From Gemmatimonadota bacterium (GTDB taxonomy: Bacteria; Gemmatimonadota; Gemmatimonadetes; Palauibacterales; Palauibacteraceae), in assembly GCA_022825725.1 (NCBI GenBank), contig JAJDWE010000075.1, forward strand, positions 41,001 to 105,000: a stretch of DNA of 64,000 nucleotides. The letters are read 5' to 3'. How positions within the stretch are numbered: position 1 is the first letter of the stretch; the number at the start of each line of letters is the position of its first letter. The notes under the pieces are model-generated. The model made no database searches, had not been told where the DNA came from, and saw only the letters and a list, made by a program, of their open reading frames with translations. The position numbers and the translations under genes are program-made. Below are positions 33,415 to 41,646 of this stretch, one piece after another.

Positions 33415-34782
33415 TCAGATCGGATCTCCGCCCGCGCCGTCGCCCCCCGCGGCCGGCGCGGACGGCATCGCGGACGCGAGCCGGGACAGGGTGCGCTCCT
33501 GTCCGAGCGCGTAGGCGACCTCGCCGAGGTCGGGTCCGTGAAGCTGCCCGGTCAGGGCGACCCGGACGGGCGGAAAGAAGGTACGCCCCGCGAGGCCGGC
33601 GTCACGCATCGCGCCGCGGAGCGCCGTGGCGAGGGGTTCGGGTCGCCACGCCGTGTCGGCCCACGCCGCGTGGGCGAGGCGGATCGCGGTCTCGGACGCG
33701 GGGGCGGAGAGCAACTCCCGAGCGGCGGACCCGCCGATCTCCGGAGCGCGGTAGATCGGCTCGACCTCGGACGTGACGTCGGAGTGGAGACGCGTGCGCT
33801 TGGCGAAGACCTCCGCCGCACGACGGAGATCGGCGTCGTCCAGCCCCAGCCCCTCCACGTCGAGCCGCGGCGCCCAATCGCGGGCCAGCTGCTCGGCGGG
33901 TTCCACCCGCAGGTGCTGTCCGGAGAGCCAGGTCATCTTCTCCTCGTCCACCTCGGCATCGGCCGCTCCCAGCCGGTCGAGGTCGATTCGCTCCACGAGC
34001 GCCTCCCGGCTCAGGAACTCTTCCCCGTCCTCCGAGGACCACGAGAGGAGCGACAGGTAGTTGAGCACCGCGTCCGGATGGAACCCCCGCTCCCGGTAGT
34101 CGAGGACCCCGGCCGCCCCGCGTCGCTTGGAGAGCTTCCCTCCGCCGGGGGCGAGGACGGTCGGGATGTGGACGAACGCGGGCGGCTCGACCCCGAAGGC
34201 CCGGTACAGGAGAACCTGCTTGGGTGTGTTCGAGAGATGGCCCACGCCCCGGATCACATGGCTGATCTCCATCTCGATGTCATCCACCGCGACCGCGAAG
34301 TTGTAGGTGGGCCGCCCATCGCTCCGCACGAGAACGAGGTCCCCCAGATCGTCGCCGTCGATCGCGAGCGTGCCCTTCAGGACGTCTGTGAACTCGACCG
34401 GCCCGGATTCGATGCGAAGCCGGATGGCGGTCTCTCCTCCGGAGCGGAACGCTTTCCCCGATTCCAGCAACTCCTCCGCCCGGGCCCGATGGCGTTCGGC
34501 GCGCGCCAACTGGCGGTATGGCGGGAACGGCCCTCCCTCCCGCGGTCCCTCGTCCGGGGAGATGCCGAGCCAGTCCAGCGCCTCGTAGATCATCTCCTCT
34601 CCCCCCGGTACCGCGCGTTCGGTGTCCGTGTCCTCGAGCCGGAGCACGAAGGCGCCGCCGTGCCGTCGGGCGAAGAGCCAGTTCAGGATCGCGGTGCGCG
34701 CGTTGCCCAGGTGGAGGGCTCCGGTCGGGCTCGGGGCGAACCGGGTCCGGACCCGCGCCGTCGAGGCGGTCGGAGGGGTCAT
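33415..34782 (-). CDS. gltX: Glutamyl-tRNA synthetase
   Basis: 455 residues. The class I HIGH region reads FAPSPTGALHLGNARTAI near residues 15-32 and the KMSKS-type loop reads GGKLSKRRG near 228-236. LRLEDTDTERAV, RSDGRPTYNFAVAVDD and HVIRGVGHLSNTP are typical of bacterial GluRS. It charges tRNA-Glu, or also tRNA-Gln if the amidotransferase route is used. ATG 34782 overlaps the stop of the small cysteine-rich gene (ATGA). Confidence 0.95.
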   Translation of the reverse strand: MTPPTASTARVRTRFAPSPTGALHLGNARTAILNWLFARRHGGAFVLRLEDTDTERAVPGGEEMIYEALDWLGISPDEGPREGGPFPPYRQLARAERHRARAEELLESGKAFRSGGETAIRLRIESGPVEFTDVLKGTLAIDGDDLGDLVLVRSDGRPTYNFAVAVDDIEMEISHVIRGVGHLSNTPKQVLLYRAFGVEPPAFVHIPTVLAPGGGKLSKRRGAAGVLDYRERGFHPDAVLNYLSLLSWSSEDGEEFLSREALVERIDLDRLGAADAEVDEEKMTWLSGQHLRVEPAEQLARDWAPRLDVEGLGLDDADLRRAAEVFAKRTRLHSDVTSEVEPIYRAPEIGGSAARELLSAPASETAIRLAHAAWADTAWRPEPLATALRGAMRDAGLAGRTFFPPVRVALTGQLHGPDLGEVAYALGQERTLSRLASAMPSAPAAGGDGAGGDPI

Positions 34783-34967
34783 GACGCCTCTTCTTCCGCC
34801 TGGAAGCCGGCGCAACGGAGCACGGGCAGCGTCGGATAGCGCCGAAAGCGCGCATCGTCGCGCGAGAGTCGGCAGAGGAGGAAGGCGGATCCGCGGTCGC
34901 TCCGGATCCAGCGGCGGTGACGGCAGCGCGCGCACAGGCCCGCCGGGGGACGTCCGCCGCGCATCAC
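34779..34967 (-). CDS. Small conserved zinc-ribbon-like protein
   Basis: 62 residues from GTG 34967 (ATG 34964 is the next codon). It has LCARCRHRRWIRSDRGSAFL followed by a third Cys in LCRLS, then DDARFRRYPTLPVLRCAGF with a fourth Cys. The C-x2-C ... C ... C spacing with the YPxLPVxxC tail matches a small conserved family seen in several high-GC phyla. It is probably a structural zinc-binding protein of unknown role. GTGA and ATGA overlaps tie it to uvrC upstream and gltX downstream. Confidence 0.7.
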   Translation of the reverse strand: MMRGGRPPAGLCARCRHRRWIRSDRGSAFLLCRLSRDDARFRRYPTLPVLRCAGFQAEEEAS

Positions 34968-36868
34968 GATGCGGCTCTCCCGCCCGGATCCTCCTCGTGG
35001 AGGGCAGTGAGGATCGACGTTGCCGTAGCCTCGCCGATCCCGGGCGTGCGCGCGAGCTGCGCCGGGGTCGCCCGACGGATGAGGTCGAGACTGCCGAACC
35101 GCTCCAGCAGACGCTGCTCGCGCTCCGGTCCCACCCCCGGGATCTCGCTGAGCCTCGATCTGAGGGCCCGCCGGCGGCGCAGCGTCCGGTTGTACCGGAG
35201 CGCAAAGCGATGAGCCTCGTCGCGCGCCCGCTGCAGCCAGTGCAACCCCGGGTCGGCGCGCGGAAGCCGCAACGGGGTCGGCGTCCCGGGCCGGAACACC
35301 TCCTCTTCGCGCTTCGCCAGGGCCACCGTGGGAAGATCGGAGACCCCCGCACCGTCCATGGCCTGCCGTGCGGCCGAGAGCTGTCCCCTGCCCCCGTCCA
35401 CGACGACGAGGTCCGGCAGGGCGTCCCCCTCCCGGACGCGGCGGTCGAAGTAGCGCGAGACGATCTCCTGCATCATCGCGTAGTCATCGGTCTGTCCCTC
35501 CTCCGAGTCCCGGATCCGGAACTTTCGGTACTCGTCCTTGTGTGGCCGTCCGTCCCGGAGCCAGACGCAACTCCCGACCGACTCACGGCCCGCGAGCGTC
35601 GAGACATCGAAGCAGACGATGTCCCGCGCCGGCGCCTCCAGGTCCAGCGCCTCCGCGAGCCGCGCCCCGGCGGGCGAAGGTCCCGCGGCCTCGACGCCGG
35701 TGCCCGCCTCCTCTCCCTTCTCCACCCGGTCCCGCTCCAGCACGTGCGCCGCGTTTCGGCCCGCGGCCCGCGTGAGCTCCAGCCTCGGCCCGCGCGCCGG
35801 CACCCGGATGCGAAAGCGGTGGCTGGCGACGCCCGAAAGGTACTCCTCCACGAGCTCCTGCTCGTCGAACGGCTCCTGCACGAGGAGTTCCGAGGGGACA
35901 TCGTCCGCCTGGCGCAGATAGTACCCCTTCACCAGGGCCCCGAGCACGGCTTCGTCCGGTTCGTCCCCGACGTTCGCGAGGTAGTGGATCCGGCGGCCGA
36001 CGAGCCTTCCCTCCCGCACCTTCAGTACGACGCCGCACACCGCTCCGTCCGCCGGCCGGCGCGCGAATCCGATCACGTCGCGACTCCCGCCCCGGGGATC
36101 GATCGCGGCCTGCCGGCTCTCAAGCTGATCGAGGCCGCGCAGGACATCCCTCAACTCCCCCGCCCGTTCATAGTCCAGCGCTTCGGCGGCCTCCGCCATC
36201 CGGCGCTCCACCGAGCGCCTGACGGCTCCCGTACGCCCGCCGAGGATCTCGAGAATCTCGTCGATCATCGTCCGATAGTCCGCCTCGGACTGGAGGCCCG
36301 CGCACGGCGCCTTGCAGCGCCCGATGTGATAGTCCAGGCAGGGTCGGGGCGGAAGCTCCGCAGGCATCCGGTAGTGGCACGACCGCACGGTGTACATCTT
36401 CTTGATCGCCCGCAGCGCTCGGCGCATCGCGCCGACGTCGGTGAAGGGGCCCACGTACCGCGAGCCGTCATCCCTCAGCCGGCGCGTCACGAAGATGCGC
36501 GGGAAGGGCTCCGTGATCGTGACCTTGATGTACGGATAGCTCTTGTCGTCGCGGAGCTGGATGTTGAAGCGCGGACCGAACTCGCGGATGAGATTCCACT
36601 CGAGGAGGAGCGCTTCGGCTTCCGAGCGCACGGGGAAGGTCTCGATGCTGTCGATCTCCCGCACGAGGCGGATGACCTTCACGGAGCGGCTCGCCTCGGC
36701 GCCGAAATAGGAGGCGACGCGCGACCTGAGCGATTTCGCCTTTCCCACGTAGAGGACTTCCCCCGCCGAATCGCGAAACAGGTAGACGCCCGGCTCGTGA
36801 TCCAGCCCCCGCGCCTGCTGGCGAAGCGCGTCGAGATCCGCCCCTCGCGCGCCTCCCTCCCCGCTCAT
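34964..36868 (-). CDS. uvrC: Excinuclease ABC subunit C
   Basis: 634 residues. The GIY-YIG 3' nuclease appears as PGVYLFRDSAGEVLYVGKAK near 28-47. The cysteine motif CLDYHIGRCKAPC is near 170. A UVR (UvrB-binding) motif lies around residue 215 (EAAEALDYERAGELRD). The RNase H-like 5' nuclease domain follows (CFDVSTLAGRESVGSCVWL, VVVDGGRGQLSAA), and the end holds tandem HhH (RLSEIPGVGPEREQRLLERF). UvrC makes both incisions in nucleotide excision repair. ATG 36868 overlaps the murJ stop (ATGA). Confidence 0.95.
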   Translation of the reverse strand: MSGEGGARGADLDALRQQARGLDHEPGVYLFRDSAGEVLYVGKAKSLRSRVASYFGAEASRSVKVIRLVREIDSIETFPVRSEAEALLLEWNLIREFGPRFNIQLRDDKSYPYIKVTITEPFPRIFVTRRLRDDGSRYVGPFTDVGAMRRALRAIKKMYTVRSCHYRMPAELPPRPCLDYHIGRCKAPCAGLQSEADYRTMIDEILEILGGRTGAVRRSVERRMAEAAEALDYERAGELRDVLRGLDQLESRQAAIDPRGGSRDVIGFARRPADGAVCGVVLKVREGRLVGRRIHYLANVGDEPDEAVLGALVKGYYLRQADDVPSELLVQEPFDEQELVEEYLSGVASHRFRIRVPARGPRLELTRAAGRNAAHVLERDRVEKGEEAGTGVEAAGPSPAGARLAEALDLEAPARDIVCFDVSTLAGRESVGSCVWLRDGRPHKDEYRKFRIRDSEEGQTDDYAMMQEIVSRYFDRRVREGDALPDLVVVDGGRGQLSAARQAMDGAGVSDLPTVALAKREEEVFRPGTPTPLRLPRADPGLHWLQRARDEAHRFALRYNRTLRRRRALRSRLSEIPGVGPEREQRLLERFGSLDLIRRATPAQLARTPGIGEATATSILTALHEEDPGGRAAS

Positions 36869-38442
36869 TCCCTCCCCTCCGCCGGTGGGGGTTCCCCGAC
36901 GGTCCGGAGCCCGGTCGGGAGGCCGGCGCAGGCGGCGTAGCAGAGCCCGCCAGCGACGAGCGCCCCCGCGAGGAGGGTCGCGTCGCCGAGGAATCCGTCC
37001 GGGAGGAGGCCCCCGAGCAGAGAGCGAACCGCCAGGAAGGCAACGCTCGTGAGGCCGGCGCCGACCGCCATGCGACCGAGCGAACGCCGCACCGGGAGGA
37101 ACCACCCGCCCGCGCCCCGCCGCCGCAGGCCGCGCACGAGGAACACGAGGTTGACCCAGGCCCCGACGGAGCTGCCGAAGACGAGGCCCGCCGCCGCGCG
37201 CAGCCCGAACCCGCGGTCCTCCATCCACAGCGCGGTCGCGGCCCCGATCAGGATGCCGGTCCCCACCCCGACCATGGCGTACTTCACCGGCGTCCGGGTG
37301 TCCTGGAGGGCGTGGAACGCGCTCGCGAACAGCTTCGTGAGTGCCGTCGCGATGAGTCCCAGCGCGTAGGCGCCCAGGCCCCACTGCACGACCGGTACGT
37401 GTTCAGCCTCGAAGGCGCCCCGTTCGTAGATGAGCGAGGTCACGAGGTCCCCGAGAAGGAGGAGCACGGCGACGGACGGAAGGATGAAGTAGGCGACCCG
37501 CCGCACACCGGTGGAAAGATGGGATCGCAGGGCCTCGACCCCCTTTTCGCGGGACATCTCGGGCAGCGCGGCCACGGCGACGGAGGCACCGAACAGCGCC
37601 ATCGGGACCATGGCGATGCGCTGGGCGAAGTAGATCCCCGTGAGCGCACCCTCGGCGAGGAGGCTCGCGACGAACACATCGGTCAGGCTCGAGATCTGGA
37701 AGATCCCCTGCCCCGCCGCGACGGGCATGGCGTTGCGCGCGACGCGCCGCGTGGGCTCGAAGCGCAGGTCGATTCGGGGCCGGAGCGTGCCGAGCAGGCG
37801 GTAAACGGCGGGGAGCTGGATCGCGACCTGCAGCACGCTCCCGATGAGGGTGGACCAGGTGAGCACGACGATGAGCGGCGCCCAGCTCATCCGCGCCCCC
37901 AGCAGGAGGCCGCCGATCTGGGACAGGTTCCAGACGACGGGTGCGACGAACGGGAGGAAGAAACGGCGGTGGCTCGTCAGGATTCCGAGGCACCACGCAC
38001 CGACGATCATCACGCCGGACATGGGGAAGAGGATCCGGACGAGGCGCGTCGTGAGGTCGCTCAGCTCCGCGTCGTAGCCGGGCGCGAGGATCCCCAGGAG
38101 CCAGGGCGCGGCGGCGACGACCGCGGCCACGACGAGGAGGGAGAGGAGGAGGAGGCCGCCGAGCACGCCCTGCGCGAGCCTCCGCGCCGCGGTCGTGTCG
38201 CCCCGCTCCATCAACGAGGAGAACACCGGCACGAAGGAGGCGGAGAGCGCGCCCTCGCTGAGGAGGTTGCGAAAGGCGTTCGGGATCTTGAGTGCGGCCG
38301 CATAGGCGTCCGTGACCGGCCCGACGCCGAAGGTGGCGGCGATGATGACGTCCCGCAGAAACCCGGTGATGCGGCTGGCGAGAATGCCGGCGGCGACGCG
38401 CGTCGCGGAACGGCCCTGCCCCGGCGCCTCCCCCTCGGTCAG
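36865..38442 (-). CDS. murJ: MurJ lipid II flippase, apparent CTG start
   Basis: About 525 residues with some 14 hydrophobic helices. The conserved N-terminus (ASRITGFLRDVIIAATFG, then TDAYAAALKIPNAFRNLLSE and GALSASFVPVFSSL) and GYFLILP-like helices identify the MviN/MurJ exporter that moves lipid II to the periplasm. No ATG, GTG or TTG exists in frame before VPVFSS, which is already inside helix 2. The first sensible start is CTG 38442, one base after the preceding stop, with GGGGAG seven bases upstream. It would give MTEGEAPGQGRSATRVAAGI. Without it more than 65 conserved residues would be lost. Confidence 0.85.
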   Translation of the reverse strand: MTEGEAPGQGRSATRVAAGILASRITGFLRDVIIAATFGVGPVTDAYAAALKIPNAFRNLLSEGALSASFVPVFSSLMERGDTTAARRLAQGVLGGLLLLSLLVVAAVVAAAPWLLGILAPGYDAELSDLTTRLVRILFPMSGVMIVGAWCLGILTSHRRFFLPFVAPVVWNLSQIGGLLLGARMSWAPLIVVLTWSTLIGSVLQVAIQLPAVYRLLGTLRPRIDLRFEPTRRVARNAMPVAAGQGIFQISSLTDVFVASLLAEGALTGIYFAQRIAMVPMALFGASVAVAALPEMSREKGVEALRSHLSTGVRRVAYFILPSVAVLLLLGDLVTSLIYERGAFEAEHVPVVQWGLGAYALGLIATALTKLFASAFHALQDTRTPVKYAMVGVGTGILIGAATALWMEDRGFGLRAAAGLVFGSSVGAWVNLVFLVRGLRRRGAGGWFLPVRRSLGRMAVGAGLTSVAFLAVRSLLGGLLPDGFLGDATLLAGALVAGGLCYAACAGLPTGLRTVGEPPPAEGRE

Positions 38443-38443
38443 A

Positions 38444-38743
38444 TCAGCGCTCCCCGTCGTTTCCGGCCGGCCTCCCCGCTTCCCCGGTGGGGAGTGCGGG
38501 GAGCGCTTCGTCTCCTTCCACGAGCTCGCGCACGAAGGCGGTCTCTTCCCGGATGCCCTCGACCGCCTGCGTCAGGTACTGGATTTCCTGTTCGAGCGCG
38601 TCGATGCGCGCGGACTGGTTCGTTCCGGACTCGGTGCTCCCGATCCGGCGCGCGAGGGCTTCGGAGAGGGGGGAGTCGATCACGATGGCGAGCACCGGGA
38701 TGAGGACGATCAGCCCGAGAACGACCATGAAGGCGAAGGTCAT
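38444..38743 (-). CDS. Small membrane protein with coiled coil
   Basis: 99 residues from ATG 38743. One N-terminal transmembrane helix (TFAFMVVLGLIVLIPVLAIV) is followed by a helical coiled-coil stretch (ARIDALEQEIQYLTQAVEGI) and a disordered Pro/Gly/Glu tail. It lies between bshC and murJ on the same strand; a 95-base gap separates it from the bshC stop. The size and build recall small inner-membrane regulators such as PspB-type proteins, but no family motif is found. Confidence 0.6.
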   Translation of the reverse strand: MTFAFMVVLGLIVLIPVLAIVIDSPLSEALARRIGSTESGTNQSARIDALEQEIQYLTQAVEGIREETAFVRELVEGDEALPALPTGEAGRPAGNDGER

Positions 38744-38838
38744 CTCGGATCTCCCGTGCCGCTCATTGTCGCGCCCCCCGTGGAAGAACGTCCGCTCGCG
38801 AGTGCCCACCGAAACGATGTACCCGCGAACGCCGCAAG

Positions 38839-40413
38839 CTATCCATCTCCCGCGCGACCCGCCAAGAAGGACGCGACCCGGCGATCGGTCTCGCGGGCCA
38901 GCCGCTCCACGAGTCCGGGGCCGTAGCGGCAGAGGAAGGAGAGTGGATTCAGTACCCTTTCCTGAGGTCGCCGCCGCGGGAAGAGGTTCGCCCCTGCGCG
39001 GCGCACCTGGCCCAGCCGGACATCCAGTCGTTCCCGGGTCGCGCGGTCCACCTGGCGGCCCAGTTCCGAGGCCGCATCGAAGACGCCCTTCCGCATCTTC
39101 CCCGCCGCCCCTCGCAGACCCGGCACGTCTTCCGCCACGGCCTCCTCGATCGCGGCCATGCCCGTCTCGGTGTCCTCCCGGAAACGACCGAGCGCCCGCT
39201 TCACCGCCTGCGGCCGCGCCTCCTGCGTGAGGCGTTCGAGGACCGGCTCCGCGCCCCCGGCGAGATCCTGCGGCGACAGGCCCGTCCGATCGAGCACCCG
39301 TCGCGTGCGCGTCTCGACCAGCAACCATGCCGCGCGCGGATGGACGGACGGCAGGGGGACATCGAGGGCTCCAAACAGTGGCCCCAACTGGCTCCAGTAG
39401 GCGATCTCGCCGGGTCCCAGCACCGTCGCGGCCACGGGGAAGAGCCAGGATTCGAGTGCGGGGCGGGATGCGACGTTCGGCGAAAAGCCCTCGGGCTCGG
39501 CCGCGAGCCGTTCGCGCCAGCCTCCGGGGGACGTCTCCCCGTCCCGCCGGACGCGATGCCGCCCGCCGCCCCCGTCGAAGAAGAGCGGCAGCGCATCCCC
39601 GACGCGCGAGATCGGCGCCTCGAAACCCTTCTCCTGCAACGCGCGCGCGCCGGCCGCCTCCGCCTCGAGGATCCCGTCCCAGTCGGAAAGAAGCCGGTCG
39701 TGGAACGGCGCCGCGGCGCGCCGGAGCTCCGGGTGCGCCGAATCGATCCACGCGTATCCCCGATCGCCGAGCACGCCCGCGAGGAACCGGGCGAAGGCGG
39801 CCGAGACCGATCTCCCCTCGGCGTAGGCATCTCGAATCAACTCCAGGTAATGGGCCGTAAACTCCGACTCAGGCATGATGTCAGGCAGCGTGGCGATAAC
39901 ATCCATTCCGGAGCCGTCGAGGTGGTGCGACCCCACGGATCGTCGCTCGCCGCCATCGGGGACCGGGAGCGCAAGCGTCCGCGGCGCGTCCGCACGGTCG
40001 AGGATCGTCGCGCTCCCCACCTCGTCCCAGTCGTGGTCGTCCGAGGCGATCCAGAACAGGGGGACGACGGGGACGCCGAGGGTCTCCTCGAGTCGGGCGG
40101 CGAGCGAGATCGTGGTGAGGGCCTTGTAGAGGACGTAGAGGGGCCCGAGCAGGAGGACGGGCTGGTGCCCCGTCGTGACGAAGGCTCCCTCCCCCTGGAG
40201 GACGGACTCGAGGCGCGCGCGAACACCGGATCCGGACACGCCGAAGGACTCGGGTCCAAGCCCGGAAGGGCGAGGAGACGGAGGGGCGGTCGGGGCAAGG
40301 TCGCTGGCGAGAGGGAGGAAGCCGACGTCGCCCGCGTCCAGGACGGCGTGCGCGATGGAGGCGGGGGCGCCCAGCGGCCGCGGGAGGATTTCCGGGTTCC
40401 CCGCCGGATTCAA
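38839..40413 (-). CDS. bshC: BshC-like putative cysteine ligase of bacillithiol synthesis
   Basis: 524 residues from TTG 40413, which overlaps the methyltransferase stop (TTGA). The diagnostic block FVTTGHQPVLLLGPLYVLYK near 95-115 is followed by ALTTISLAARLEE and PLFWIASDDHDWDEV. A long helical C-terminal part includes ELGRQVDRATRERLDVRLGQ and NPLSFLCRYGPGLVERL. BshC is thought to add cysteine to GlcN-malate, the last step to bacillithiol, the low-molecular-weight thiol that replaces glutathione. The partner genes bshA and bshB are not in this window. Confidence 0.85.
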   Translation of the reverse strand: MNPAGNPEILPRPLGAPASIAHAVLDAGDVGFLPLASDLAPTAPPSPRPSGLGPESFGVSGSGVRARLESVLQGEGAFVTTGHQPVLLLGPLYVLYKALTTISLAARLEETLGVPVVPLFWIASDDHDWDEVGSATILDRADAPRTLALPVPDGGERRSVGSHHLDGSGMDVIATLPDIMPESEFTAHYLELIRDAYAEGRSVSAAFARFLAGVLGDRGYAWIDSAHPELRRAAAPFHDRLLSDWDGILEAEAAGARALQEKGFEAPISRVGDALPLFFDGGGGRHRVRRDGETSPGGWRERLAAEPEGFSPNVASRPALESWLFPVAATVLGPGEIAYWSQLGPLFGALDVPLPSVHPRAAWLLVETRTRRVLDRTGLSPQDLAGGAEPVLERLTQEARPQAVKRALGRFREDTETGMAAIEEAVAEDVPGLRGAAGKMRKGVFDAASELGRQVDRATRERLDVRLGQVRRAGANLFPRRRPQERVLNPLSFLCRYGPGLVERLARETDRRVASFLAGRAGDG

Positions 40414-41162
40414 AGCGTCCGTCCCATCAGGAGCAGGCGGGCCGAGTCGTCTCCGAACGGCGTTCCGTCGTAGCCGCCGAAGGCGTTCGTCGTCTCGAGG
40501 CCCTGCTCGCGGAGGAGCCCACGCAGCGCCTCCGGCGAATAGAGGCGCACGCGCTCGTGGTAGATCTCCGGTTCCCGGCCTCCGGTTCCTCCGATCTCGA
40601 TTCGCTTGAACACCTGGTCTCCCTCCACCCACCGCGTCTGGCGCACGGGAGTTCCGTTGATCTCGCCCACGGACTCCGGATCGAGGCGGTCGATGACCCA
40701 CGCCGCGTGCAGATAGTCCATCAGGAAGGGGGCGCCGGGCCGGAGCACGCGCCGGATTTCCCGCAGGACCTCGATGTCTTCCTCCGGCGTGAGAAAGTAG
40801 CCGAAGGAGGTGAAGAAGTTCACGAGACCGTCGAACGCACCGGCGGCGAAGGGAAGCCCGCGCATGTCCGCGCGGACGAGGGATCCGTCCACGCCCGGGC
40901 GCCCTCGCGCCGCATCGAGGAGCGGGGCGGAAAGATCGATCCCGACCGCCCGCAGGCCCGCCGCCCGGAGACGCTGCAAGTGTCGTCCCGCGCCGCAGGC
41001 GAGATCGAGGACGCGGGCGCCCGCCGCGAGTCCCGCGCGCTCGCGGTAGAGCCCGACCGCCCGGACGGCCTCCTCCTCATCCCGATGCGGATACAACTCG
41101 AGGTAGGCTCGGCCGAACCAGTCCCTGAACCATTCGGCCGGGGCGCTCATCGGTTCGCTCAC
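40410..41162 (-). CDS. Class I SAM-dependent methyltransferase next to rlmH
   Basis: 250 residues from GTG 41162, eight bases after the rlmH stop with GAGG close upstream; ATG 41150 is an alternative. The SAM loop VLDLACGAGRHLQRLRAAGL near residue 50 is preceded by WFRDWFGRAYLELYPHRDEE. FDGLVNFFTSFGYFLTPEED and RVLRPGAPFLMDYLH follow. This pattern belongs to the Methyltransf_25 group often annotated as putative small-molecule or tRNA methylases. The substrate is not known; it is coupled to bshC. Confidence 0.78.
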   Translation of the reverse strand: MSEPMSAPAEWFRDWFGRAYLELYPHRDEEEAVRAVGLYRERAGLAAGARVLDLACGAGRHLQRLRAAGLRAVGIDLSAPLLDAARGRPGVDGSLVRADMRGLPFAAGAFDGLVNFFTSFGYFLTPEEDIEVLREIRRVLRPGAPFLMDYLHAAWVIDRLDPESVGEINGTPVRQTRWVEGDQVFKRIEIGGTGGREPEIYHERVRLYSPEALRGLLREQGLETTNAFGGYDGTPFGDDSARLLLMGRTL

Positions 41163-41169
41163 AGGACCC

Positions 41170-41646
41170 TCACGGTCCCTTGTGGTACGGTTCGCCACGA
41201 AGAATCGTGGCTGCCCGATAAAGCTGCTCCGTGAGGACGAGCCGGGCGACCTCGTGCGGGAGCGTCATGGCCGAGAGCGCGAGCCGGGTGCGCGCGCGGG
41301 CGAGCAGCCCCGAGGCGAGTCCGTGCGCCCCTCCGATCGCGAACGCGGCTCCCGGCCGTCCATAGGTGCGCATGTCGTCCAGGGAGTCCGCGAGGGCCCG
41401 CGTCGTCCAGCGCTCGCCTTCGCGCGTGAGGGCGATGAGATCCAGTTCGCCGGGAAGTCGCCGCTCGAGGGCCGCCGCCTCCCGCTCCCGCGCTTCTCCG
41501 GCGCGCGCATCCGGAAGTCGGGCCGGGTCGACGACGATGGCCTCGAACCGGACGTACCGCCGCAGGCGGTCCTCATACTCCTCCGTCGCCCTTCGCAGGG
41601 CGGTGGCCCGGTTCCGTCCGACCGAGGCCAAAACGATCCGCGTCAC
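41170..41646 (-). CDS. rlmH: 23S rRNA (pseudouridine1915-N3)-methyltransferase RlmH
   Basis: 158 residues, the family length. The SPOUT knot is shown by FAIGGAHGLASGLL near 100-113 and the nearly invariant C-terminal block LPHEVARLVLTEQLYRAATI then LRGEPYHKG. It methylates pseudouridine 1915 in helix 69 of 23S rRNA. It starts at GTG 41646, overlapping the stop of the LpxK fusion gene (GTGA). Confidence 0.96.
   Translation of the reverse strand: MTRIVLASVGRNRATALRRATEEYEDRLRRYVRFEAIVVDPARLPDARAGEAREREAAALERRLPGELDLIALTREGERWTTRALADSLDDMRTYGRPGAAFAIGGAHGLASGLLARARTRLALSAMTLPHEVARLVLTEQLYRAATILRGEPYHKGP

Noticed and set aside
32284..34839. 851-codon plus-strand open frame across thrC and gltX
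   Set aside because: Shadow of two well-identified minus-strand genes; it crosses their boundary and has low-complexity composition.
36865..38232. Internal GTG 38232 as the murJ start
   Set aside because: It would delete the conserved first helices, including ITGFLRD; the frame carries this sequence upstream.
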